Source: a virus. Taken from it: a stretch of DNA of 32,020 nt. Positions 7,517 through 14,603 of this stretch are shown here, one piece after another (within the stretch, counting starts at the first letter, position 1; every line of letters begins with the position of its first letter). Under the pieces are notes generated by a model. It worked only from the letters and a program-made list of their open reading frames with translations. It ran no database searches and had not been told where the DNA came from. The position numbers were made by a program, and so were the translations under genes. Location: positions 1-32,020 of IMG/VR virus record IMGVR_UViG_3300023284_000377. One strand, 5' to 3'.

Positions 7517-10038
7517 TGGCCGACGTAACCAAAACCTTTACACTCCCTGATGGGGAAGAGGTAACATTTACCGGCCCCACAGAAGAAGCTGTACAATTGG
7601 CCTTAATAAGACACTTGGGAGAAAAGAGATTTAGTGGGCAATTCGCTGATGCTCCTGAACTGACTGATGTAATACCTTTGCCGACTGGCAGAGGAACAGA
7701 TGTCGACTCCGCTACATCATTGAGAGAACAATTTCCTGATATTTCTGATGAAAACATACAAAAGTTTATCAATGTACGACAAAAATTAGGAACAGCCCGT
7801 GATGATGTCGGAGCCGCAGAGGTTCTAAGAAATGAATTTGGTGATGATCTGTTTATTTTCCCTGCAACAGTAGGAGAAGAATTTGCTATTGACCCAAGTA
7901 CTGTATCACCTATAGCCGGAGCGCAACCATTAATAGCAACAGGCGCGGAATTTGGAGAAGCAGCTAAAGCCCCGAGAGAACAGGTGTTTTTTAATATCCC
8001 TAGCGTTTCTGGTGACTTTTTGTTCACAACCAACAAACAAGGTTTAAGCGCAGCAGATACAAGACCTTTGGCCGCTGAAGTTATTTTAGGCGCTGCACAA
8101 GCTCTCCCTTTGGCGAGGCTTGGTGGAGCAGCCGCCAAAGGAATACAGGCTGGTATCAAGGGAATCACGGGAGGAAGGGCGGTACAGGCCTCTCCGCTTA
8201 TAGGCAGGATAGGAGAGGTATTAGGAACTGCTGGTGCTGGTGCGGCTACTAGTCTTGAACTTGATGTTGCCGCAGGCATAAAAGAAGGAAGAGCAGAAAG
8301 AGCCAAACAAACCGCTATAGCGTTTGGCGCGGGGGAAATTCTTGCTCCTATATTTATAGGTTTAAGTGTTAGAGGATTTCAAAGAGTTAAGGGTATGGTT
8401 ACAGCGGGAACTCTAATTAAGAACGGTAAACCAACTGAAAAGTTCAAAGCCCTGGCGGCAGAAGAAAATATCTCTCTTAAGAATCTAACCCCTGAAGCCG
8501 GTATTTTCATGTCTGATTTAATCAAACAGGGCGCAAGCAAAGAACAAATCATTCAAGGTCTTAAAGCTGCTACGCTTCCTGTTCCTGTTAAGTTAACCAG
8601 AGGACAACTAACTAGAGACCCACGCTTACGAACTTTGGAACGCGAAGCACGAGAAGGGCTAGTAGGTGAGGAACTAAAAGGGACAGCCGCAGCCGTACAA
8701 AGAGAGCAATTAGCCAGACTTGGAAGAAACGTACCGGAAGCCCAACAAAGAATAAACCCCTCCAGAAGAACGCCGGAAGAAGTCCAAGACAGCCTTATCA
8801 CCAGACGCGAACAGATGAAAGAAGCCGTTGATGATACTTTCAAAGAGGTTCGGGAAAAAGCTAGGGTTCCTGTAAAAGATACAGAAACAGGGAAAATATT
8901 AGGTGAAGAGGTAACAGGGGTACGTCCTGAAAGCGCCCAGCAACTCTTAAAGACAACTTCTGATTTGGTAGAATCATTCCCTGTTGAGGCGGGAGAGTTT
9001 CCCGGTCTGAGAAAAGCCTTAAACTTTCTGGAAGACCTTTCCAAATCCAAGACAACTGTCAGTATTGGCGACCTGATAAAATACCGTCAAATACTTACAA
9101 ACGCTGGCAGAGAAGGTAAAGCAGTAAAAATAGCCAAGGACGAGTTTGACAAGTTTCTCGGAGACGCAGGGGCAAGAGGACTCCTTTTCGGAGATGACGA
9201 GGTTATCAAGTTATTCTTCAAGGGCAAAGAACAGCGCGCTTTATTGGGAGAAATTTTTGAACGCCAGGATATTATTGCATTATATACAAACACCCTTCCT
9301 GATGGGACTGGTCGTTTAGCAGTACAACCAGATGAAATGGCCAATCTTTTATTTGGCAGAGGTCGCCTAGATTTAAAGAAAGGTCTACTCAGGGACGTTA
9401 AAAAACTTGAAGATGTTTTATCACCAGAAGAGTTCAGTTCAATAAAAGAAGCGGCCTTTATGAGGTTCTTCCGTAATGCTCCTGATGTTAGTACCCCTGC
9501 GGCTTGGAAAGCTTATAGCAAAGAATTAGAACTCGCGCTAAGAGATTCACCAAAATTAATGAAAGAGTTGTTTACCCCTGAAGACATAGCTTTCATGAGA
9601 CAGCTTGATGATGTGGCAAGAACCGTTCTTGACGGGGGAGATGTCCCTGCGGCTTTTCTGTTAAAATCACAAACTATCGGAGACTATGTTCAGCGTGGTG
9701 TTGACAGACTCCCCATCCCGGTTTTCCTGATTTCCCGTCCTTTGGAACAAGGACGTAAAGTATTCGCCAGAAGAGCCATAAGGCGCAGTCTGGCACCGGG
9801 GGCTGAAGTGCAACCGATCAGAGGAACACCATTGACCAAAATAAGAACCCCACTGAAAGGAGCAGCGCGCCCACCTGGATTAGGCGGGCCACTGTTAGGG
9901 ACGGGGTTGGCGGCAGATGTTGTGGGAGCAGGAATAGGTTTGGGGGCAGAGGGGGTTAGAGGATTAGGAAGAGGAGCAAGCAGAGCAGGTGATCTTCTTG
10001 GCCGCATCTTCGGAGAAGAAAGTCAGCCCCCAAGATGA
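7516..10038 (+). CDS. Very large internal virion/ejection-type protein, 840 aa
   Basis: The N-terminus (VTKTFTLPDGEEVTFTGPTE) is a small beta motif. Residues ~185-300 form an alanine- and glycine-rich hydrophobic region that could cross or insert into membranes. Most of the rest is charged helix, and the end is arginine-, glycine- and proline-rich. Large size, amphipathic regions and gene position suggest a DNA-ejection protein that forms a conduit through the envelope (the T7 gp15/gp16 or P22 gp16/gp20 role). No lysozyme, transglycosylase or protease motif was found. Coupled upstream (TAATG) and downstream (ATGA). Confidence 0.5.
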   Translation: MADVTKTFTLPDGEEVTFTGPTEEAVQLALIRHLGEKRFSGQFADAPELTDVIPLPTGRGTDVDSATSLREQFPDISDENIQKFINVRQKLGTARDDVGAAEVLRNEFGDDLFIFPATVGEEFAIDPSTVSPIAGAQPLIATGAEFGEAAKAPREQVFFNIPSVSGDFLFTTNKQGLSAADTRPLAAEVILGAAQALPLARLGGAAAKGIQAGIKGITGGRAVQASPLIGRIGEVLGTAGAGAATSLELDVAAGIKEGRAERAKQTAIAFGAGEILAPIFIGLSVRGFQRVKGMVTAGTLIKNGKPTEKFKALAAEENISLKNLTPEAGIFMSDLIKQGASKEQIIQGLKAATLPVPVKLTRGQLTRDPRLRTLEREAREGLVGEELKGTAAAVQREQLARLGRNVPEAQQRINPSRRTPEEVQDSLITRREQMKEAVDDTFKEVREKARVPVKDTETGKILGEEVTGVRPESAQQLLKTTSDLVESFPVEAGEFPGLRKALNFLEDLSKSKTTVSIGDLIKYRQILTNAGREGKAVKIAKDEFDKFLGDAGARGLLFGDDEVIKLFFKGKEQRALLGEIFERQDIIALYTNTLPDGTGRLAVQPDEMANLLFGRGRLDLKKGLLRDVKKLEDVLSPEEFSSIKEAAFMRFFRNAPDVSTPAAWKAYSKELELALRDSPKLMKELFTPEDIAFMRQLDDVARTVLDGGDVPAAFLLKSQTIGDYVQRGVDRLPIPVFLISRPLEQGRKVFARRAIRRSLAPGAEVQPIRGTPLTKIRTPLKGAARPPGLGGPLLGTGLAADVVGAGIGLGAEGVRGLGRGASRAGDLLGRIFGEESQPPR

Positions 10039-10361
10039 AAGTCACAAAGAAACAAGGTTGGATAGGAGGCTTGGCTTCCCTTATTCCTGTCATTGGAGGC
10101 TTCTATGCCTTTGGAGTATGGTCGGGCGTAATGTGGGTAACTCTATCTGACTTTGAGGCTTACAAACAAGCCCAAGCTGGCATAGACGAATACCAGAATG
10201 AAGAAAACTGGCGAGTACAACGCCGCCATGACCGAGAGGACTACGATTTTTACCTTGATAGAATCTGTAACAAGAGACTGATTCTTTCAATTCCTGAAAC
10301 AGAAGCCTTTGAGGATATTTTAGAACGTCTTGGCTACTTATGGCCTAACTGTAATGAATAG
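10035..10361 (+). CDS. Small membrane protein, unknown
   Basis: A 108-aa protein whose residues 8-37 form one long or two short hydrophobic segments (GGLASLIPVIGGFYAFGVWS), followed by an acidic and basic soluble tail. The start codon overlaps the stop of the 840-aa virion gene. It could be a pinholin-like or accessory lysis protein, or a minor virion membrane protein; nothing in it decides between them. Confidence 0.6.
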   Translation: MKVTKKQGWIGGLASLIPVIGGFYAFGVWSGVMWVTLSDFEAYKQAQAGIDEYQNEENWRVQRRHDREDYDFYLDRICNKRLILSIPETEAFEDILERLGYLWPNCNE

Positions 10362-10369
10362 GAGTTTAT

Positions 10370-10579
10370 ATGCCGAATGGATTTAAGAAGCCAGATTTCT
10401 CTAAAGGCCCCACATCCAAACATCTTAATACAATTTGGGACGCTGGAGTTATAGAGTTTAACAAACTGGAAACAAAAATGTCTAATATAGACGGACAATT
10501 GAAGATTATTATTTACATGGGCGGGGGCATGTTGGCTTTACATGTAGCCGTTCTTGCCATTATAGCAGGAGGAGAGTAA
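10370..10579 (+). CDS. XhlA/holin-like protein: helix plus C-terminal membrane span
   Basis: The 69-aa product has a short helix with NKLETKMSNIDGQLK followed by a single C-terminal hydrophobic span (IIIYMGGGMLALHVAVLAII). That is the layout of the XhlA/hemolysin-type lysis accessory proteins, which are soluble at the N-terminus with a membrane anchor at the C-terminus. A good ribosome site (AGGAG at about 10361) lies just upstream. Similarity is by topology rather than a signature motif. Confidence 0.55.
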   Translation: MPNGFKKPDFSKGPTSKHLNTIWDAGVIEFNKLETKMSNIDGQLKIIIYMGGGMLALHVAVLAIIAGGE

Positions 10580-10590
10580 GATAGATATTA

Positions 10591-10655
10591 TGGAGTGTCG
10601 ATCTGGGCATAAACAGATTTATAAATCGCCGCCGGTGAAAACCCGCCGCACTCCA
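10591..10655 (+). ncRNA. Candidate structured RNA leader, three-way-junction type
   Basis: A closing stem of seven pairs (TGGAGTG 10591-10597 with CACTCCA 10649-10655) encloses a hairpin ATCTG/CAGAT (10601-10605 with 10614-10618) and a short GGT-GAAA-ACC hairpin (10634-10643) with a GNRA tetraloop. Loop bases GGC 10606-10608 could also pair with GCC at 10628-10633. The element lies in the gap before the gene at 10689. I could not match it to a known riboswitch or ribozyme. Confidence 0.4.
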
Positions 10656-10688
10656 CTTGAAACAAGCAGAAGCAATAAGGAGAAGAAA

Positions 10689-10991
10689 ATGTTTACGATT
10701 AAAGCCTATAGTGATGATTGCCAACGAACTTATGAGGCCATGTCCTATAACACTGATGCCTATGATGCTAGCTCTGATGGCCAAGACAGCCAAAAGTTCT
10801 ATTTTAAAGATGCAAACGATGGCGGTAAAATTAAACAAATAGATATTACAAATGATCGTTATGCCAAAGAAAATCATTCTCTTTGGAAGTTTGAAGGATG
10901 CGCAGACAAGATAATTATTGAAAACAGCAACGGGAAGACCACAGATATATTTCGTGCGTCAACTAATCCCGAAGCGATTGTGAAGAAATAG
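10689..10991 (+). CDS. Hypothetical 100-aa soluble protein
   Basis: The start at 10689 is chosen because a strong ribosome site (AAGGAGAAGA) sits just before it. An in-frame ATG at 10590 would add 33 basic residues, but it would translate straight through the folded leader element. The protein is polar and beta-rich (FTIKAYSDDC, KFYFKDANDG, DKIIIENSNG), with no domain I recognise. It is bracketed by two candidate structured RNA regions. Confidence 0.6.
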   Translation: MFTIKAYSDDCQRTYEAMSYNTDAYDASSDGQDSQKFYFKDANDGGKIKQIDITNDRYAKENHSLWKFEGCADKIIIENSNGKTTDIFRASTNPEAIVKK

Positions 10992-10996
10992 ATATT

Positions 10997-11181
10997 TGGT
11001 GGCCCATTAAGTTGGCGAATATGGCAAACATGGAAGCCTTCGGACTTTCTAGTGTTTAAGCTCCTCGGACATGGGATGTTGCCGAATAGATGCACCAACC
11101 ACCAGACTCTATGTGGGCGGGATGCGAAGGAACAAGCACATTTAGCTGGCAAGCTATTTACTGCCCTTGGCCCGCCCATAT
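10997..11181 (+). ncRNA. Candidate structured noncoding RNA, two domains
   Basis: Domain one: TGGTGG 10997-11002 pairs with CCACCA 11099-11104. Inside it AAACAT 11026-11031 can pair with GTGTTT 11052-11057, closing a GGAAG/CTTTC stem capped by a C(UUCG)G tetraloop (11032-11049), and CCCAT 11003-11007 can pair with ATGGG 11071-11075. Domain two: TGGGCGGG 11114-11121 pairs perfectly with CCCGCCCA 11171-11178, enclosing AAGG/CCTT and a TAGCT-GGCA-AGCTA hairpin. No convincing coding frame or poly-T tract is present. It does not look like a tRNA, tmRNA or RNase P RNA. Confidence 0.45.
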
Positions 11182-11214
11182 TAATATAAATCCACTAATC
11201 AGAAGGGATATAAT

Positions 11215-11385
11215 ATGACTAGACACGCAGAACTAACTGAAGCATGTGATAAGCTCCGCGAATTAGCTGAAAACTCTGAAGGAGACAAAGCTTTTGACGC
11301 ATGGACGAAAGTAATAGAAAAACATTGCAACGCAATAATCATAAGCTCCCCAACCTGTCCGCCTTCGTGCGGCAACCCGGACTAA
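11215..11385 (+). CDS. Hypothetical 56-aa protein overlapping the next gene
   Basis: AGAAGGG at 11201-11207 is a well-placed ribosome site for this ATG. The product starts with an acidic helix (residues 1-35) and ends in a cysteine- and proline-rich tail (SSPTCPPSCGNPD). Its last 85 bases overlap the start of the 279-aa membrane protein in another frame. No function recognised. Confidence 0.5.
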   Translation: MTRHAELTEACDKLRELAENSEGDKAFDAWTKVIEKHCNAIIISSPTCPPSCGNPD

Positions 11386-12140
11386 CTCGAACGGTAATAT
11401 ATGTTCTAAGCTTTATTTTAATACAGACAGGATTAGAAAATCTCTATCTTCTCTTTCCTGTTGAGAACTATGCCCAACTCCATACTGCAATAACCGGGGG
11501 GATTCTAGATAATATCCTCCCGGCTTTTGTTATATTCTGGTTGCTGTGGAAATATGTTAAAAACTCATTCCTGATAATCATTGCGTTGTTCTGGTTTATC
11601 ATTGAATCTGTTGATGGAATTGTTAGGGTGATTTTACAATTTGCTATCTATTATGCAGACGAACAGGGTTTTGCTTATTGGTTAAATCAGAATTACTTAA
11701 TGCCTATGTACTGGATTTATGTTCTGGTTCCTTTAATCTGGTTAATGGCTATAAGAAAGAACTTCATTGAAGGCAAATCGGACAAGTATATAAAGTCAGG
11801 AACTTATCTATTCTTTAAGAAACCCAAGAGCATACGGGATTTAATAGTTTCATTCTTTGGTGGGTCTACGGCTACCGTATATCCTGTCCATAAAGGAACC
11901 TGTTACTACTTCAGAAAAGGCCAACCTTTTTCTAAGAGTAAATTCATACATCGCGGGGATGGGAGATTAATTAAGATAACTCCTCCCAAAGGGTTTAATG
12001 CCTTTCTTGACAGCAAACTAGGTTCAAAGTATCATATCTACTCAAACAACTGCGTATCTGTAATGCGTGGTTCAGGTCTAAAGATAGGAGTATTAGACTT
12101 TATCCCTTCAATTTTCCTTTTACGCTACAGGAGAAAGTAA
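11301..12140 (+). CDS. Four-span membrane protein with possible permuted NlpC/P60- or LRAT-like tail
   Basis: Hydrophobic segments lie at about residues 31-52, 68-86, 88-119 and 131-150. They are followed by a soluble C-terminal domain (about 160-279) with HRGDGRLIKI (His217) and then HIYSNNCVSVM (Cys251). A histidine before an NNC motif is the order found in circularly permuted papain-fold hydrolases (LRAT and YaeF types), so a thiol hydrolase or acyltransferase is conceivable. The start at 11301 is uncertain: the nearest AAGGAG (11278-11283) is far upstream and translation may be coupled to the overlapping 56-aa gene. Confidence 0.5.
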   Translation: MDESNRKTLQRNNHKLPNLSAFVRQPGLTRTVIYVLSFILIQTGLENLYLLFPVENYAQLHTAITGGILDNILPAFVIFWLLWKYVKNSFLIIIALFWFIIESVDGIVRVILQFAIYYADEQGFAYWLNQNYLMPMYWIYVLVPLIWLMAIRKNFIEGKSDKYIKSGTYLFFKKPKSIRDLIVSFFGGSTATVYPVHKGTCYYFRKGQPFSKSKFIHRGDGRLIKITPPKGFNAFLDSKLGSKYHIYSNNCVSVMRGSGLKIGVLDFIPSIFLLRYRRK

Positions 12141-12373
12141 TGATTACTGTTTCACTTGAATACCCAGATGGTCTTAACGCACAGTTAGACGATCAAATTG
12201 ACCAACTTGCCAAGAATTACTGCGGGGACTTCATTGGTTCCGGGGTGTGCATAGCAACACAAGTGCGTGATATGGAGTTTGAATTTAAATTTGAGACAGA
12301 AGCCGTGGGCTTCAGGGCCGCTCTTGCCCCGTTTATAAGCACCAAGTACCTAATTAAAGAGATAGCACCCTGA
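12140..12373 (+). CDS. Hypothetical 77-aa protein
   Basis: Starts in a TAATG overlap with the membrane protein gene, so it is translationally coupled to it. The sequence alternates short strands and a helix (TVSLEYPDGL, DQIDQLAKNYCGD, MEFEFKFETEAVGF), a ferredoxin-like arrangement resembling a small binding domain. Two cysteines (in NYCG and GVCI) could be structural. Unknown function. Confidence 0.6.
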   Translation: MITVSLEYPDGLNAQLDDQIDQLAKNYCGDFIGSGVCIATQVRDMEFEFKFETEAVGFRAALAPFISTKYLIKEIAP

Positions 12374-12392
12374 CGGGGCTTACAACAAGACT

Positions 12393-12599
12393 ATGGAAGC
12401 AGTTAAAGAAAACATTAAACCAATTGCTCTTAAAAATATGGCAAGGTCAATTGCACGCAGTTACGGGGACAAAGGCGCTATAATTATTACACACGGAGAA
12501 GAGGGAACCCGTGTCGGGTGCTGGGGGCTAACTGACAGAGAAACCCAAGAGGCCTTGTGTGTGGGTATTCATTATAACATGAAACGAATTTGTGAATAA
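12393..12599 (+). CDS. Hypothetical 68-aa protein
   Basis: A small alpha/beta protein with the strand AIIITHGEEGTRVGCWGL followed by a helix. No ribosome site of note precedes it. It lies immediately upstream of the endolysin, and its stop falls within a few bases of that gene's start, so it is probably part of the lysis transcription unit. No family recognised. Confidence 0.5.
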   Translation: MEAVKENIKPIALKNMARSIARSYGDKGAIIITHGEEGTRVGCWGLTDRETQEALCVGIHYNMKRICE

Positions 12600-12600
12600 T

Positions 12601-13092
12601 ATGGATGTAATTAAGAGAAAGTATGTGAAAGCCAACCCAAATCAACGTCTAAGCAAACACTTTACTCTTGGGGAGCTAATTAAAAGCAGCACCGCAACAA
12701 GACTAGATATACCCAACAACCCCCCCGACTGGGCAATAAGAAACCTGAAGAGACTATCCATTCGGATTCTTGAACCTGTCAGAGAAGCCTTTGGCAAGCC
12801 CTTTACTCCTAATAGTGGGTATCGCTCTCATCCTCTTAATGCACAGATAGGAGGGAGCGAACACAGCCAACACACCAAAGGAGAAGCTGTAGATTTTGAA
12901 ATCCCTGGGGTAACAAATTTAACTTTAGCCACTTGGATAAGAGACAATCTTGAATACGATCAAATTATACTGGAATTCTACGACCCCACAGAAGGGCCAA
13001 ATTCAGGCTGGGTACACGTCAGCCTGACAGACGATAACCGTAAACAAACATTAACCATTAACAAGAACGGAACCCAGATAGGGTTCGCATAG
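12601..13092 (+). CDS. Endolysin, M15A-type zinc peptidase
   Basis: The protein has the peptidase M15 layout: RLSKHFTLGELIKSSTAT near the N-terminus, the strand NSGYRSHPLN, the SxHxxGxAxD zinc motif (SQHTKGEAVDFE, His91 and Asp98) and the third ligand in WVHVS (His139). Such enzymes cut peptidoglycan cross-links or stem peptides (D-Ala-D-Ala carboxypeptidase/endopeptidase family), here for host lysis. There is no signal peptide or membrane anchor, so it would need a holin. GTG at 12592, overlapping the previous stop, is an alternative start; neither has a clear ribosome site. Confidence 0.85.
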   Translation: MDVIKRKYVKANPNQRLSKHFTLGELIKSSTATRLDIPNNPPDWAIRNLKRLSIRILEPVREAFGKPFTPNSGYRSHPLNAQIGGSEHSQHTKGEAVDFEIPGVTNLTLATWIRDNLEYDQIILEFYDPTEGPNSGWVHVSLTDDNRKQTLTINKNGTQIGFA

Positions 13093-13102
13093 GAGAACTA
13101 TT

Positions 13103-13267
13103 ATGAAAAAGTATTCAAAACTGATTGGCATGGTCGTTGGCCTGATTATAGGCGCGGCAGTTAATTTCGGTTTACTTCCTGACAGCATGAACGGCCCAGA
13201 AATACAAACTGCTGTACTGGGTCTTTTAAGTGCTATTGGTGTGTATGCCGCCCCAGCTAACAACTAA
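13103..13267 (+). CDS. Holin-like membrane protein, 54 aa
   Basis: A strong ribosome site (AGGAGAA at 13091) precedes ATG 13103. The product has a basic N-terminus, a first span (LIGMVVGLIIGAAVNFGLL), a short polar turn (PDSMNGPE), and a second span (TAVLGLLSAIGVYAA). This two-span hairpin with a short charged head is the layout of class II holins. It lies between the endolysin and the spanin genes, where a holin is expected, and its stop overlaps the i-spanin start (TAATG). Confidence 0.7.
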   Translation: MKKYSKLIGMVVGLIIGAAVNFGLLPDSMNGPEIQTAVLGLLSAIGVYAAPANN

Positions 13268-13677
13268 TGCACTGGGTACTAATAGCGGCCAGTATTATAA
13301 TAGCGGCTCTTTTCGGCACAACTCTTTACCAAGCAAGAGAAATTGGTGAACTAAATGCTGAGATTGCCGCTGCTGAAGCGGTTGCTGAATACAAGGCTGT
13401 AACCGCTGCCGCTTCCCAAAACTTTAACGATGAAGCCGCTGCCAAGATCAAGGCGGCAGAAACCCTAACACAAGAGGCAATCAATGAACGCGATATTTCA
13501 AGAGCCGTTGCCTTCCAGAACTCTCAGGAAAGCCCCGTTGGTTTTGGCGATGCTTTTAATGATGAGCTTGCTGGCTGGATGCGGTGTGTCGCGTCTGATA
13601 ACCGCGCCACCTGTCGCTTACATACCCCCAGCCCCGACCAAGCCAGCAGCACTGATCCAGGCGGGAGCAACCAATAG
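13267..13677 (+). CDS. Rz: Inner-membrane spanin, Rz-like
   Basis: An N-terminal signal-anchor span (residues 3-22, VLIAASIIIAALFGTTLY) is followed by an alanine/glutamate-rich coiled coil (about 25-85), typical of i-spanins. With the o-spanin it bridges the periplasm and fuses the inner and outer membranes in the final lysis step. The tail is cysteine-containing and proline-rich. Its last third overlaps the o-spanin gene in another frame, the classic Rz/Rz1 nested layout. Confidence 0.75.
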   Translation: MHWVLIAASIIIAALFGTTLYQAREIGELNAEIAAAEAVAEYKAVTAAASQNFNDEAAAKIKAAETLTQEAINERDISRAVAFQNSQESPVGFGDAFNDELAGWMRCVASDNRATCRLHTPSPDQASSTDPGGSNQ

Positions 13678-13954
13678 CTTTACAATCACCGTTACCCAGC
13701 AGACTGCTAAGGATTGGGCGGAGATTTGTACTGACTGGCGGGATATGTCAGATGATGAATTCCTGATAGCAAACCCCGGTATCCGAGGTGAGGACTTCTG
13801 CAAGTGGTCAATAACGGGTTTCACCCCGCAGGGTATGATTAGTTTTCAGAACTACCTTGATCGTGTTCTCTTTTATATTGAACAATTAGAAGCAAGAGGT
13901 GAAGGTATGGAAAAGATGTTGCGCTTTTTAACTGAACCCCCAGAGAAAGATTAG
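13484..13954 (+). CDS. Rz1: Outer-membrane lipoprotein spanin, Rz1-like, with long C-terminal extension
   Basis: The N-terminus is a lipoprotein signal: a basic stretch, a hydrophobic core (LVLAMLLMMSL) and the lipobox LLAGC with Cys33. A proline-rich segment follows (APPVAYIPPAPTKPAA), as usual for o-spanins. It starts inside the Rz-like gene (+ strand, different frame) but runs about 280 bases past its end, so at 156 aa it is much longer than a standard Rz1. The extra C-terminal domain (about residues 60-156) is helical and acidic and of unknown role. Confidence 0.75.
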   Translation: MNAIFQEPLPSRTLRKAPLVLAMLLMMSLLAGCGVSRLITAPPVAYIPPAPTKPAALIQAGATNSFTITVTQQTAKDWAEICTDWRDMSDDEFLIANPGIRGEDFCKWSITGFTPQGMISFQNYLDRVLFYIEQLEARGEGMEKMLRFLTEPPEKD

Positions 13955-13956
13955 AC

Positions 13957-14256
13957 ATGGTGGATAAACCTGCCGAACCAAAAGTAGTTTATGTGGATAA
14001 ACCCGAACCAAAGGTAGTTTATAAAACCGTTGAAGCACCTAAAGTAGTTTATAAAACCAATCCCTGGTGGAAGCGGGTTACTGGCGGGATGGTAATTCTG
14101 TTCCTCGGTGGCAATACTTTCATGTATAACTTCATTGAAGATCATGTCCGTGTTGTCAGCGGCAGACTAACTGTGGATTACCAGTTAAGTTCAACAGAAC
14201 ATACTTTCTTCTGTGGCGGTGTAAAACTTTTGGGAATTGATATAGACGGTTGCTAA
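13957..14256 (+). CDS. Single-span protein with PKVVY repeats
   Basis: The N-terminus repeats a short unit three times (PKVVYVDKPE, PKVVYKTVEA, PKVVYKTNPW), a stiff proline-rich arm that may interact with the cell wall or another protein. A membrane span follows (about residues 43-60, GGMVILFLGGNTFMYNFI) and then a small soluble domain with cysteines near the end (FFCGG and DGC). It is the last rightward gene before the convergent terminator. Role unknown; it could be a lysis accessory protein. Confidence 0.55.
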   Translation: MVDKPAEPKVVYVDKPEPKVVYKTVEAPKVVYKTNPWWKRVTGGMVILFLGGNTFMYNFIEDHVRVVSGRLTVDYQLSSTEHTFFCGGVKLLGIDIDGC

Positions 14257-14257
14257 C

Positions 14258-14325
14258 GTGGCCCTGCCCCACTCCTCTCCTTTCCTTTTGGGTGGGGCCA
14301 CACCCTAATCTGAAGCTGGGTTAGG
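14258..14325. terminator. Hairpin region between convergent genes
   Basis: GTGG 14258-14261 and CCCCAC 14267-14272 pair with GTGGGGCCAC 14292-14301, giving ten pairs with a five-base bulge. A second hairpin, CCTAAT 14304-14309 with GTTAGG 14320-14325, follows. No long T-tract follows on either strand, so termination strength is unsure, but the site sits exactly where the rightward lysis block meets the leftward early block. Confidence 0.5.
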
Positions 14326-14497
14326 AGAATGCAATCTCATTTTCAACAGTGTCGGCGCAGTCGCAATCAAGAATTAGTCTGGTTATTAACTTATCTTTCT
14401 TCTGTGTAACCTCTAAATGCGTCCCTTTCTTCCCGCACATCGGGCATTTTTCTGCTTCGCTTAAAAGCCTTTTAATTTCCTTTTTCACCGCGTCCAT
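14321..14497 (-). CDS. Small zinc-ribbon-like protein
   Basis: The start at 14497 has a strong ribosome site (AAAGGAGAT, complement of 14503-14511); an ATG seven codons earlier lacks one. The protein begins with a charged helix (KKEIKRLLSEAEK), then CPMCGKKG and later DCDCAD, two cysteine pairs that could bind one zinc ion. It is the last gene of the leftward early block. Confidence 0.6.
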   Translation of the reverse strand: MDAVKKEIKRLLSEAEKCPMCGKKGTHLEVTQKKDKLITRLILDCDCADTVENEIAFS

Positions 14498-14510
14498 TTC
14501 ATATCTCCTT

Positions 14511-14603
14511 TCATCCAAACAACTCCCCCATTCTATACCCTATAGTATATATTACTATTGATAGCGTAAATGTTATCAAGACAGTTGTATATTTCTCAAC
14601 CAT
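14511..14603 (-). CDS. Mini membrane protein, 30 aa
   Basis: ATG 14603 overlaps the end of the upstream gene and is preceded by GGAGAGG. The product has a single hydrophobic span (TVLITFTLSIVIYTIGY) with short polar ends and stops just before the next gene's ribosome site. One of several very small single-span proteins in the early blocks. Could be a chance frame, but its ribosome site and tight packing argue for a gene. Confidence 0.45.
   Translation of the reverse strand: MVEKYTTVLITFTLSIVIYTIGYRMGELFG

Noticed and set aside
7485-8306. A 273-aa open frame on the minus strand
   Set aside because: It lies opposite the well-supported 840-aa virion gene, is serine/proline/alanine-rich as antisense frames usually are, and lacks a ribosome site.
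10874-11179. A 101-aa minus-strand frame across the intergenic region
   Set aside because: No start signals or neighbours on that strand; the sequence is better explained as folded RNA.
10997-11181. tRNA, tmRNA or RNase P RNA
   Set aside because: No acceptor/T-loop pattern, no tag-reading frame, and none of the conserved RNase P segments.
11209-11214. TATAAT as a -10 box
   Set aside because: It sits between the ribosome site and the start codon, and no -35 element is found at the right distance.
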